From Ilyomonas sp965199905 (lineage in GTDB: Bacteria > Bacteroidota > Bacteroidia > Chitinophagales > Chitinophagaceae): a stretch of 64,000 nucleotides of DNA. Under the pieces are notes generated by a model. It had not been told where the DNA came from and searched no databases. It saw nothing but the letters and a program-made list of their open reading frames with translations. The translations under genes were made by a program, and so were the position numbers. Positions within the stretch are counted from its first letter, which is position 1. The number at the start of each line of letters is the position of its first letter. Below, one piece after another: positions 1-7,925 of the stretch. Location: the NCBI GenBank assembly GCA_965199905.1, contig OZ241366.1, forward strand, positions 1,736,001-1,800,000. Reading direction: 5' to 3'.

Positions 1-1301
1 ACCCGAAAGGATTTTTCGATGTACAGATACAGGTTGATTTAAAGCCTAAAATGAAATGGCCGAATGGCGTGAATGAGGAAGCATTAATAGACAGCATGAA
101 CCGGCAGCTTACTAAAATTCCGGGCGTTGTGTTTAACTATTCGCAACCTATTCGCGACAACGTAGAAGAAGCGGTAGCCGGCATGAATGCTGCTTTAGCG
201 GTAAAGATTTACGGTCCGGATTTTCAGACGTTAGATAAACTTGCTGACCAGGTAAAAGCCCAGTTGGCAACCGTAAGAGGTGTTGAAGATTTGGGTGTGC
301 TGCGCAATTTGGGTCAACCGGAATTCCGCATAGAACTGGACAACCAAAAGATGGCTTTGTATGGTGTAAATGTGGCTGATGCAAACGCCATTATTGAAAT
401 GGCAATTGGCGGCAAAGCAGCAACGGAATTATACCAGGATGAACGCAAATTCGATATCCGTATCCGATACCAAAAAGAGTTTCGCGACTCGCAGGATAAA
501 ATTGAAAACCTGATGATTCCTACCAAAGACAGCGCAAAAATTCCGCTAAAGCAAATTGCCAATATTCGTACGTTAACAGGACCGGCTTTCATATACCGAG
601 ATAACAACAGCCGCTACATTGGTGTCAAGTTTTCTATTCGTGAACGCGACCTTGGCAGCACAATTGCCGAAGCGCAGCAGAAGGTAAATGCGCATGTTAA
701 GTTTCCGCATGGATACACAACCACATGGAATGGTGAGTTTGAAAATCAGCAGCGCGCTTCTAAAACATTAACGCGCGTAGTACCGGTTTGCCTGCTGGCT
801 ATCTTCCTCATTTTGTTCGTAATGTTTGGCAATGTAAAAGATGCTTTGCTGGTCATTATGAACGTGCCGTTTGCTTTAATCGGTGGCATTCTCGCCTTGC
901 ATATAACGCGAATGAACTTCAGCATTTCTGCCGGCATTGGGTTCATTGCTTTGTTTGGGGTTTGTATTCAAAATGGCGTGATCCTTATATCTGTTTTTCG
1001 TAAAAATTTAGAAGCAAAAATGCCGTTGAAAGAGGCGCTTACGCAAGGCGTTGTTTCGCGTGTTCGTCCTGTGATTATGACAGCTTTAATGGGTGCGATT
1101 GGTTTGTTACCAGCGGCGCTTAGTACAGGCATTGGCAGCGAAACACAGAAGCCGCTGGCAATTGTTGTAATCGGCGGGTTGGTTACTTCTACCATTCTTA
1201 CGCTATTGATATTGCCTATCATTTATGCATCCGTTTACCGGCTTTTGCACAAAAGAGAAAACCGGAAGTTGTTGAAAAAAATGGGTGCCATCAGCAGATA
1301 G
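1..1301 (+). CDS. CusA/CzcA-type heavy-metal RND efflux pump, C-terminal part
   Basis: The reading frame is open from the left window edge (first full codon at base 3), so the N-terminal half is outside the window; about 433 residues are visible. They match the second half of an inner-membrane HME-RND proton antiporter: a periplasmic porter/docking region (GPDF..LDKLADQVK, LGQPEFRIELD, RDLGSTIAEAQ), then the last membrane block with hydrophobic segments around VPVCLLAIFLILFVMFG, ALIGGILALHI, GFIALFGVCIQNGVILIS and VVIGGLVTSTILTLLILP. The segment ends in a basic tail (HKRENRKLLKK). Family knowledge: such pumps work with a periplasmic adaptor and a TolC-like channel to export Cu, Ag, Zn, Co or Cd. 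Metal specificity cannot be read from this part. A strong terminator follows. Confidence 0.9.
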   Translation, partial: PKGFFDVQIQVDLKPKMKWPNGVNEEALIDSMNRQLTKIPGVVFNYSQPIRDNVEEAVAGMNAALAVKIYGPDFQTLDKLADQVKAQLATVRGVEDLGVLRNLGQPEFRIELDNQKMALYGVNVADANAIIEMAIGGKAATELYQDERKFDIRIRYQKEFRDSQDKIENLMIPTKDSAKIPLKQIANIRTLTGPAFIYRDNNSRYIGVKFSIRERDLGSTIAEAQQKVNAHVKFPHGYTTTWNGEFENQQRASKTLTRVVPVCLLAIFLILFVMFGNVKDALLVIMNVPFALIGGILALHITRMNFSISAGIGFIALFGVCIQNGVILISVFRKNLEAKMPLKEALTQGVVSRVRPVIMTALMGAIGLLPAALSTGIGSETQKPLAIVVIGGLVTSTILTLLILPIIYASVYRLLHKRENRKLLKKMGAISR

Positions 1302-1355
1302 AAATTATATCCGCATACAAAAGAAAGAGGTGCTCTGCAAAGAGAGACGCTTCTT

Positions 1356-1396
1356 AGTCAGGGTTCTTCATATTTTGAAGACCCTGACTTTTTTTA
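1356..1396 (+). terminator. Rho-independent terminator after the RND pump gene
   Basis: A 14-base stem (AGTCAGGGTTCTTC with GAAGACCCTGACT, one mismatch) and a short AT loop are followed by a run of seven T. It lies 55 bases after the pump stop codon and faces the convergent HIT gene. Confidence 0.88.
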
Positions 1397-1498
1397 TTGC
1401 AACACACAGGTAGATTAAGTTATAGATTTCTATGTGCTTTACTTATGTTTCTATGAGTCTATGTGTTTACTCATCATTACATTATTAGCATCATAACT

Positions 1499-1888
1499 TT
1501 ACAGTGCCTGTATAATCTTCTCCTGAATTTCTTTCATTTCTTCTTTATCAACCGATAATTTTCCTCTTGTAAAATTGATATCGCTGGCATTATTTATTGG
1601 CATCAAATGCACATGTGCATGAGGCACTTCAATACCAATAACCGATACACCACAACGATTGCAATCGAACGATTTCTCGATGGCTTTTGCAATGGGTTTT
1701 GCAAATACCAATATTTCCGAAAGGTACTCATCCGTAAGATCAAACAACTTATCGGTTTCTATTTTCGGCACCACGAGTACATGTCCTTTTACCAAAGGAG
1801 AAACATCTAAAAAGGCAAGAAATTTTTCGTTCTCTTTTATCTTGTAAGAAGGCAGTTCTCCACTAATAATTTTTGAAAAAATAGTCAT
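1499..1888 (-). CDS. HIT family nucleotide-binding hydrolase (HinT-like)
   Basis: A 129-residue protein starting MTIFSKIISGE. An upstream ATG at 1912 would add eight residues not typical of the family, so 1888 is preferred. The histidine triad HAHVH is at residues 90-94; family knowledge makes its middle histidine the nucleophile that attacks the alpha phosphate of purine nucleoside phosphoramidates or similar AMP conjugates. The N-terminal KIISGELPSYKI and KGHVLVVPK are standard HIT landmarks, and length is normal for a bacterial HinT. Expected to be a cytosolic dimer. It is convergent with the RND pump gene. The physiological substrate is unknown. Confidence 0.92.
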   Translation of the reverse strand: MTIFSKIISGELPSYKIKENEKFLAFLDVSPLVKGHVLVVPKIETDKLFDLTDEYLSEILVFAKPIAKAIEKSFDCNRCGVSVIGIEVPHAHVHLMPINNASDINFTRGKLSVDKEEMKEIQEKIIQAL

Positions 1889-1923
1889 AGTATTATGAAT
1901 TGATGAAGACAAGAATAAAATAA

Positions 1924-1951
1924 AAAAGCGATCCTGTAAAAGATCGCTTTT
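1924..1951 (-). terminator. Hairpin terminator downstream of the 62-residue membrane protein gene
   Basis: Perfect 10-base arms AAAAGCGATC and GATCGCTTTT with an 8-base loop and A/T flanks on both sides. It sits just below the stop at 1979 on the minus strand and before the HIT gene start, so it separates the two units. Confidence 0.75.
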
Positions 1952-1978
1952 AAAATAATTATTGATGATGATAACAGG

Positions 1979-2167
1979 CTAATTCAAAGCAGGATCAAAA
2001 GTTTCTTCTTCTTTCCTGATGAATTTATCCGCTGTTTTGTAAGCGTCATCAGCGGCATCAGTTATATCATCAGCCGTTTTTTTTTCGCTGTACTGATCAC
2101 GCAGATAAAACAGCAAACCCGCTACGGCTGCACCGGCGATAACAGAAGCGATAACTAACTTTTTCAT
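1979..2167 (-). CDS. Small single-pass membrane protein, unknown function
   Basis: A 62-residue protein starting MKKLVIASVIAGAAVAGLLFYLRDQ. The longer in-frame ATG at 2263 would add 32 residues unlike a coding start, so 2167 is chosen. Residues 3-20 form one hydrophobic segment with glycine/alanine, followed by a charged, probably soluble tail containing DDITDAADDAYKTADKF and ending KEEETFDPALN. The layout resembles YtxH-like small stress proteins: a short TM anchor and an amphipathic alanine/aspartate-rich helix. It follows greA on the same strand with about 110 bases between them. No function is assigned. Confidence 0.7.
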   Translation of the reverse strand: MKKLVIASVIAGAAVAGLLFYLRDQYSEKKTADDITDAADDAYKTADKFIRKEEETFDPALN

Positions 2168-2279
2168 AATGATACGTTTTGTTTCATCAGGCAATACCCA
2201 TACCAGAGGATGTAAAATTGAATATTTAAGATTTAATAGGTAAAGCTCTTTATCAATATTCAACCTTACATATTGCCTC

Positions 2280-2753
2280 TTAAATACTAATGTCCATTAC
2301 TTTAAACTTCATAATTCCGTTCGGCACGGCTACTTCCGCCACTTCGCCTTTTTGTTTACCTAATAATCCTCTGCCGATAGGCGATGTTACAGATATCTTC
2401 CCTGATTTCAGGTCGGCTTCTTTCTCTCCTACAATCTGGTAAGTAACCGTTTTTTTTGTTGCCATATTGGTAATGGATACTTTAGTAAGGATGGATACTT
2501 TACTGGTATCTATTTCACTGGCATCAATAATTCTTGCGGTGGCTATAAACCCTTCCAGTTGCGCCATTTTAGCTTCTAAAATTCCTTGCGCTTCTTTAGC
2601 AGCATCATATTCGGCATTCTCTTTCAAATCACCTTTTTCACGGGCTTCAGCAATAGCACGCGATGCCGCAGGACGCTGAACGGCTTTCATTTCCTGAAGT
2701 TCAGCGCGCATTTTTTCAAAGCTGTCTTTCGACACATACATTACGTCGCTCAT
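2280..2753 (-). CDS. greA: Transcription elongation factor GreA
   Basis: 157 residues from MSDVMYVSKDSF. An N-terminal extension back to 2864 is open but lacks family similarity, so 2753 is the start. The N-terminal antiparallel coiled coil carries the signature GDLKENAEY at 41-49. Its acidic tip reaches into the RNA polymerase secondary channel and stimulates cleavage of backtracked RNA (family knowledge). The C-terminal FKBP-like domain shows SPIGRGLLGKQKGE at 124-137. Length and domain order are normal. It is divergent from the crotonase gene and upstream of a small membrane protein. Confidence 0.95.
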   Translation of the reverse strand: MSDVMYVSKDSFEKMRAELQEMKAVQRPAASRAIAEAREKGDLKENAEYDAAKEAQGILEAKMAQLEGFIATARIIDASEIDTSKVSILTKVSITNMATKKTVTYQIVGEKEADLKSGKISVTSPIGRGLLGKQKGEVAEVAVPNGIMKFKVMDISI

Positions 2754-2933
2754 AAAAATTTCTGTTTTAAACGATACAAAAAAAATACAACGCCACATAC
2801 GAGATGCAGCGTTGCACATACTCAAAAGTATGTTTTTTTGATAAAAGAAAAAACGTTGCAACAATATATCAACACAATAACCGTGAGCCGGTTATCTATT
2901 TTACAAATTATTAACCGCAGGAAGCTTTACTGA

Positions 2934-2970
2934 TTTTCAACGCGGCATTTTTTATACACGTTTATATTTG
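2934..2970 (+). promoter_or_regulatory. Candidate Bacteroidota promoter for the crotonase gene
   Basis: A perfect -7 element of the TAnnTTTG type (TATATTTG, 2963-2970) lies about 43 bases before the ATG. A TTTTC at 2934-2938 sits roughly where the weaker -33 box would be, but the spacing is a few bases long. Assigned by pattern only. Confidence 0.45.
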
Positions 2971-3012
2971 TAAAAACAGAACCAAAATCAAAAATCGATA
3001 AACAGAAAACCT

Positions 3013-3804
3013 ATGGCATCAAATACAGTTAATGCAGATGGCAGCTATGTAAAATCAGAACTACATGCACACATTTATACAATCGAGTTTCATCACCCGC
3101 AGGGAAATGCGCTGACATCTTCCATGCTGACTGATTTAACGCATGAAATCTCTCATGCTTCGCACAGTTTTGATGCGCATGTCATCCTGCTTCGCTCATC
3201 AGGTTCTGCTTTTTGCGGCGGCGCTTCTTTTAGCGAATTGCTGCAGATTGAAACCGAAGCAGAAGGCGCGCGTTTTTTTAACGGCGTTGCCAACTTAATT
3301 CTTGCTATGCGCCGCTGTTCAAAATTTATTGTTGCCTGCGTGCATGGAAAATGTGTGGGTGGCGGTGTAGGAATTGTGGCAGCGGCCGACTATGCGATTG
3401 CGCAGGAAGGTGCTGATATAAAACTGAGCGAATTATCTATTGGCATTGGTCCGTTTGTGGTAGCTCCTGTTATTGAAAGAAAGACTGGCTTATCAGCTTT
3501 CAGCCAAATCTCCATTGATGCAGGCAACTGGCGAAATGCTGACTGGGCAAGGCGCAAAGGTATTTATGCAGAGTTGCACCCGACTGCTGAAAGCATGGAA
3601 GAATCGATTTCGAGGTTGTTAGATTCATTAGCGCATTATAGCGCGGAAGCAACATTAGAAACTAAAAAAATGATCTGGCATGATACCGATCATTGGGAGC
3701 AATTATTAGCCGAACGGGCAGCCATCAGCGGAAGATTGGTTGTAAGTGAATCTGCGAAAAAGTTTTTAGATAAGTACAGGGAAGAGAAGGCGGCACAGAA
3801 GTAA
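3013..3804 (+). CDS. Enoyl-CoA hydratase/isomerase (crotonase) family protein
   Basis: A 263-residue cytosolic protein of the crotonase fold, which binds acyl-CoA and stabilises an enolate with an oxyanion hole. Visible landmarks are HHPQGNALTSSML (28-39), the oxyanion-hole segments AFCGGASF (67-74) and HGKCVGGGVGIV (111-122), and SELSIGIGP (139-147) carrying a conserved acidic residue (Glu140). The position of the first catalytic glutamate of classical hydratases (GGGxE) is a glycine here. The protein may therefore be an isomerase, hydrolase or other crotonase variant rather than a true hydratase. It stands alone, divergent from greA. The substrate cannot be inferred. Confidence 0.85.
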   Translation: MASNTVNADGSYVKSELHAHIYTIEFHHPQGNALTSSMLTDLTHEISHASHSFDAHVILLRSSGSAFCGGASFSELLQIETEAEGARFFNGVANLILAMRRCSKFIVACVHGKCVGGGVGIVAAADYAIAQEGADIKLSELSIGIGPFVVAPVIERKTGLSAFSQISIDAGNWRNADWARRKGIYAELHPTAESMEESISRLLDSLAHYSAEATLETKKMIWHDTDHWEQLLAERAAISGRLVVSESAKKFLDKYREEKAAQK

Positions 3805-3873
3805 TATTATATCTCAGTACTGTATTTTTTTTTTGAAAAATTCTTATTTTTTAAGATTGAAACATTGTGTGTT

Positions 3874-4038
3874 ATGAACACGATTATAGAACAAATTTTA
3901 CAATTGCCAAAGGAAGAAAAGCTGGAATTATATTATGCATTACAGGATAAGCTGAATGAATAAAATAGCGCGGAAGAATTGAAAGAACAATGGGTGGAAG
4001 TTGCACTAAACAAGGAGCTTCGCAATAAGCGTTCATAA
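3874..4038 (+). pseudogene. Remnant of an addiction-module antitoxin
   Basis: Starts MNTIIEQILQLPKEEKLELY, the opening typical of the short 'putative addiction module component' antitoxins (helix, LPxEEKLEL, then a run of helix). An in-frame TAA at 3961-3963 cuts it after 29 residues. The same frame then continues with NSAEELKEQWVEVALNKELR and ends in a second TAA at 4036. Sense codons on both sides of one stop indicate a nonsense mutation in a gene of about 54 codons. It overlaps the start of the toxin remnant, as in intact modules. Confidence 0.7.
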
Positions 4039-4243
4039 ACTATTGCGGATTGATGTAGCTGAAGCAAGAAATTTTTATGAAACCGTTTCAGTTAATGCAG
4101 CAGATAAATTTGAAATGTCGTTTAACGATGCTTATCGAAATATTCATTGTAATCCGGAAGCCTAATTTAATTTGCCGAAACGTGTGAGAAGAATACAACT
4201 TCACGATTTTCTATATCCTTTGCCTGCATCTAAGTCGTTCTGA
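4034..4243 (+). pseudogene. Remnant of a ParE/RelE-type toxin
   Basis: One frame reads KLLRIDVAEARNFYETVS, NAADKFEMSFNDAYRNI and then NPEA, an in-frame TAA at 4163-4165, and continues FNLPKRVRRIQLHDFLYPL before TGA at 4241. This is the plan of a RelE/ParE plasmid-stabilisation toxin: EAxxFYE helix, KFxxxFxxAxxxI helix, NPxxY, then beta strands ending RRxxxxxFPY. The TAA stands where family members have tyrosine, one base from TAC or TAT. No intact start codon or C-terminal IYY-type strand is visible, so it is considered dead. Confidence 0.65.
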
Positions 4244-4283
4244 TAAAAAATAATGGAGCAAACGAAATAAAGATTAGTTCAAT

Positions 4284-5276
4284 TTATCCGAAATCAATCT
4301 CTGTATTATCACCAATATTCAAGCTGCGGCTCAATCCTTTTACAGCCGCATCGCTGCCGATTAATGAATTATCAATCACCACTTCATACAGCGTAGTGTA
4401 AGAACCAATGATGCTGTCGCGCACGGTAGAATATTGTATCGTGGTATTGTTGGCAATAGATACATGCGGACCGATAATGGAATTTTTAAGCACACAGCCG
4501 GCATCAATGGTTACCGGTGGAATGATGATAGAATTTTCGTTCTGTACCGATTCGTGAATGGTGCTGCCAACTTTTTTTAATAGGATGGCATTGGTATCAA
4601 GCAACGTCTCTTTGCGGCCGCAATCGTACCAGCTTTTTACTTTAAAAGGCTTAAACTGCACACCCCTTTTTATCATGCATTCAAGTCCATCAGTCAGGTT
4701 GTATTCGCCTTGCGTTTTAATATCCTGCGCAAACAAATACTGCAGGCAATCAAACATCACACGTGAGTCTTTAATTTTGTAAACACCCACCAAAGCCATA
4801 TTGCTCTTCGGGATGGAAGGCTTCTCTACCACGTGCTCAATAAAATCTTCGCCACTGATTTCAGCTACCCCAAAGCGGCGCGGATCATCTACCTTTTTTA
4901 CACCGAGCATATTATACGGACTGCGTAATACAGCATCGACATCATATTCGCAAATAGTATCACCAAGTGTTACAATCACTTCATCACCATCAATAATTTT
5001 GCTGGCAAGTTCTACGGCATGCCCGGTTCCCTGCCGCTCATTCTGGTAAACGAAATGACAGTATAAATGAGGATATGTTTGCTTTACATACTCTTCTATT
5101 TTATCGCCTAAGTATCCTACAATAAATATAAATTCGTAAACGCCGGCTTTATATAACGGATCTATAATAAAGCTTAATATTCTTTTGCCCGCTATGGGTA
5201 TTAATGCCTTTGGCTGCGTATAAGTATGTGGGCGAAGCTTGGCACCAGCGCCCGCTACAGGAATGACTGCTTTCAT
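4284..5276 (-). CDS. Sugar-phosphate nucleotidyltransferase with left-handed beta-helix tail
   Basis: 330 residues. The N-terminal two thirds is a GT-A-like nucleotidyltransferase: nucleotide-binding loop MKAVIPVAGAGAKLRPHTYT with QPKALIPIAGK, QGTGHAVELA, and the metal-binding aspartate in TLGDTI. The C-terminal part has hexapeptide-type repeats (SIIIPPVTIDAGCVLKNSII, GPHVSIANNTTIQYS) forming a left-handed helix. Family knowledge: such enzymes make NDP-sugars from sugar 1-phosphate and NTP, like RmlA-long or GlmU-like proteins. The nucleotide and sugar used are not clear. The glycine loop (GAGAKLRP) departs from the common GGxGTRLxP. The gene is followed by no other sugar gene, only the decayed toxin-antitoxin remnant. 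Confidence 0.88.
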   Translation of the reverse strand: MKAVIPVAGAGAKLRPHTYTQPKALIPIAGKRILSFIIDPLYKAGVYEFIFIVGYLGDKIEEYVKQTYPHLYCHFVYQNERQGTGHAVELASKIIDGDEVIVTLGDTICEYDVDAVLRSPYNMLGVKKVDDPRRFGVAEISGEDFIEHVVEKPSIPKSNMALVGVYKIKDSRVMFDCLQYLFAQDIKTQGEYNLTDGLECMIKRGVQFKPFKVKSWYDCGRKETLLDTNAILLKKVGSTIHESVQNENSIIIPPVTIDAGCVLKNSIIGPHVSIANNTTIQYSTVRDSIIGSYTTLYEVVIDNSLIGSDAAVKGLSRSLNIGDNTEIDFG

Positions 5277-5322
5277 GTGTTATAACTCTGTAAGGATTAC
5301 GCTTGTCTATCTCCAAAAACAA

Positions 5323-5353
5323 AACCTATAAAGTTTTATCAACCTTATAGGTT
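5323..5353 (-). terminator. Hairpin downstream of tamL
   Basis: Perfect 9-base arms AACCTATAA and TTATAGGTT with a 13-base loop. It lies about 95 bases after the tamL stop in the minus direction and before the nucleotidyltransferase gene. The stem is AT-rich and the T tract weak, so termination is probable rather than certain. Confidence 0.5.
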
Positions 5354-5448
5354 ATTATATTAATTGCTTTGCTTTTGTACAGAAGTGTCAGACATCATCC
5401 GAAAAGCAAAAGTATAGAAGATTCTGTTAGCTGCAAGCCATGTTACCA

Positions 5449-7767
5449 CTAAAAAGGATAACCAATCGCTAAATTGAAAACAAGATTATCGCGGCGCCAT
5501 TCTTTATTGGTAAAATCAATCTGATCAAATACCCATTTAGGACCACCCGTTGCATAAGGAATACGAACCGGAAAAGCAAGGTCGAGCCTGAGCACAAGAA
5601 TAGAAACATCAAAACGAAGACCGGCACCCACGCCCACTGCCATCTGGTTTAAAAACCGGCTGCTGATTTTAGCGCCCGGCCGGGATGGGTCTTCATTTCT
5701 TGTCCATACATTTCCCGCATCTGCAAACAAGGCGCCGCGAACAATAGAGAATAATTTAGCCCGGTATTCTGCATTCACCTCAAACTTAATATCGCCAGGC
5801 TGGTCGGCTATAAATTGCTCCCGCGGATTACCACTATAAAAAGTACCAGGACCTAATAAACGTGAACGGAATGCGCGTATATCACTGGTTCCACCCGCAA
5901 AGAATGATTTGATATATGGCAGGAAGGTATTATTACCATACGCATAACCATATCCGCCAAGCACTCGTGTATTGACGGAACTGAAGGTACCCAATTTGTA
6001 AGTATATCTGAATTCTACTTCGCCCCTTATATATTGAGACAAAGGCGTATTAAACAAAGTAGTTTGTTTACCGGTTATGGTATCACCACCAAATATAAAG
6101 GGCGCCGACCAGTCAACGTTTCCATTAAAATAAAACTCACTTTTGCGGCTTGCTTTGGGTTTGTTTAATGAGCTATAATTGTAGTTATAGCTTGGTCCAA
6201 TGATAAATTGTTTTTCGAGGCGACGCCTGAGAACGATACTTTGCGCCGTTCCTTCATTTAAGCTGTCCTGAAACTCTTGTGTAATATTTGTTGGCTGAAC
6301 CGAGCTTATGTTGATAATATTCAACTGGTGCTCGTTCAGCACATTTCCTTTCCACACCCAGCCATAGCTTCCCCGATAAGTTGTGAGCAAATACTGGCTG
6401 CTGCGATTAAACAATTCATAAGCCAGCGTAATTTTTGAATGTGGAACGAAACCACCGTTTGTATTGAAGAAGGGCGGGATAATTCTTGGCAAATACAGGT
6501 TGGCTTCCACACCTGCGCGGCGCGTATCAACCTGTGTTTTAGAAGTACCGCCTGATACTTGCTTTTCTATGCCGCCATAAGCGGTTACGGTTAATAATTC
6601 AGCTCCCTTAAACAAGCTGCGATGCCGCCAGCTAAGCGCCAATTCTCCACCATTGGAGTTATTGTCTTTTGTTAATCCTGATATCTGTAAACGCAGTGAT
6701 TTTTTTTGAGTTGGTGTCAGGTAATAATAAGCATCCAGCAAACTATCAACATTCGGATTTGGGAGAAACCTTGCTTTTACAAACCTGTACACGCCCAATG
6801 TTGTCAGGCGGTTCAATGAAAGATTGTGGTCATCGCGTTTATATAAATCGCCCGAATCGAAAACAAGTGTGCGAACAAACATTTTCGGGTTAAAGCGATG
6901 ATTCGGATCCACAATCGTATAGCCGCTATAGTTACGGGCATTGGCAAGACTTGTATCCGAATTAATATCATAATCAGCATAAACAATGATATTACCAATG
7001 CGGTATTGACGCTTTGCAGGCGCAGGCGTTTCTTTTTTTACCTGCATGTCCACATCCACCTTGTGATCACCAACGGTAGAATCGACATGTGCATACAAAT
7101 AGTCAGGACCAAAATAATAAAAGCCACGGTTTTTAAGTTTGGCATCAATGCGCGTACGTTCTGCTTTTATAACATCCAGATCATATGGATCGCCACTCTT
7201 TAATAACGATCGGCTAAGGGCTCTCCGCTGTGTAGAATCGCGTCCGCGTATGTTGCGGCTCAGCACCGAGCTATCTCTTGGAAATGCAATATTGCGCATT
7301 GTATATTGGTCATGCACATTTGCTGTGAACACACCCGTAAACTTGCGATGCTTCACAATAGTATCGAGCGTAACTGTATCTTTAAAATAGCCGCGGTTTT
7401 CCAGGCGGTTTTGTATCACTGCGCGGTCTTTATCCAGCACGCTATATGAAGCTATTACAGGCGGCTCGCCCAATTTGTTCTTAATAAAGTAACGCAGTCC
7501 TTTTCCTTTCGGCGTATCCACCAGGTTGTACATCGTCAGCTTAAACCGTACACCTAAAATTTTTGAATTGGGTTGCGGGCGAATGAGCGATTTCATATCA
7601 CTTTCAAGCGCTGTCTTTTCCTTCTTCGACATTTTGGCATCTGACTTTACTTTTAATTCCGAACCTAAGTATAGGTTCTGTCCCGGCGCCAGGTATTTGG
7701 TATTATCACAGGCAGCCAGGCATAACATGGTTGCAATACATAAAAAATATAAAACCCGTTCTTTCAT
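5449..7767 (-). CDS. tamL: TamA-like outer-membrane lipoprotein (TamL), BamA/Omp85 superfamily
   Basis: 772 residues from MKERVLYFLCIATM. The upstream ATG at 7842 is rejected because it would bury the signal peptide. A lipobox LAAC puts the lipidated cysteine at residue 20, followed by DNTKYLAPGQNLYL, typical of the lipidated TamA homologues of Bacteroidota. POTRA-like repeats follow (GVRFKLTMYNLVDTPKGKG and RTLVFDSGDLYKRDDH regions). A C-terminal beta-barrel ends in aromatic-rich strands (LRLDLAFPVRIPY) and the sequence FNLAIGYPF, a proper terminal beta signal with final phenylalanine. FFAGGTSDIRAFRSRLLGPG resembles the conserved Omp85 loop motif (RGF/RAF). Family knowledge: with TamB it moves outer-membrane proteins or lipids. 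It directly follows tamB. Confidence 0.92.
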   Translation of the reverse strand: MKERVLYFLCIATMLCLAACDNTKYLAPGQNLYLGSELKVKSDAKMSKKEKTALESDMKSLIRPQPNSKILGVRFKLTMYNLVDTPKGKGLRYFIKNKLGEPPVIASYSVLDKDRAVIQNRLENRGYFKDTVTLDTIVKHRKFTGVFTANVHDQYTMRNIAFPRDSSVLSRNIRGRDSTQRRALSRSLLKSGDPYDLDVIKAERTRIDAKLKNRGFYYFGPDYLYAHVDSTVGDHKVDVDMQVKKETPAPAKRQYRIGNIIVYADYDINSDTSLANARNYSGYTIVDPNHRFNPKMFVRTLVFDSGDLYKRDDHNLSLNRLTTLGVYRFVKARFLPNPNVDSLLDAYYYLTPTQKKSLRLQISGLTKDNNSNGGELALSWRHRSLFKGAELLTVTAYGGIEKQVSGGTSKTQVDTRRAGVEANLYLPRIIPPFFNTNGGFVPHSKITLAYELFNRSSQYLLTTYRGSYGWVWKGNVLNEHQLNIINISSVQPTNITQEFQDSLNEGTAQSIVLRRRLEKQFIIGPSYNYNYSSLNKPKASRKSEFYFNGNVDWSAPFIFGGDTITGKQTTLFNTPLSQYIRGEVEFRYTYKLGTFSSVNTRVLGGYGYAYGNNTFLPYIKSFFAGGTSDIRAFRSRLLGPGTFYSGNPREQFIADQPGDIKFEVNAEYRAKLFSIVRGALFADAGNVWTRNEDPSRPGAKISSRFLNQMAVGVGAGLRFDVSILVLRLDLAFPVRIPYATGGPKWVFDQIDFTNKEWRRDNLVFNLAIGYPF

Positions 7768-7925
7768 CAAGTATTTCAGTAAAAAGTAGTTCTTGTTCCC
7801 AGCACTACTTATATGATTCAATTTTTTATCCGGGGCTATCATCTTTCAGCCAATCAGCCACAGATTACTTCGTACCTTGCAAGACGAATACATCGTACCT
7901 TACATATCTGACATAACGCGCCAAA

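Noticed and set aside
4038..4243. Calling the RelE/ParE-like frame a working toxin gene
   Set aside because: It contains an in-frame stop, lacks a clear start codon and misses the C-terminal strand, and its antitoxin frame is also broken.
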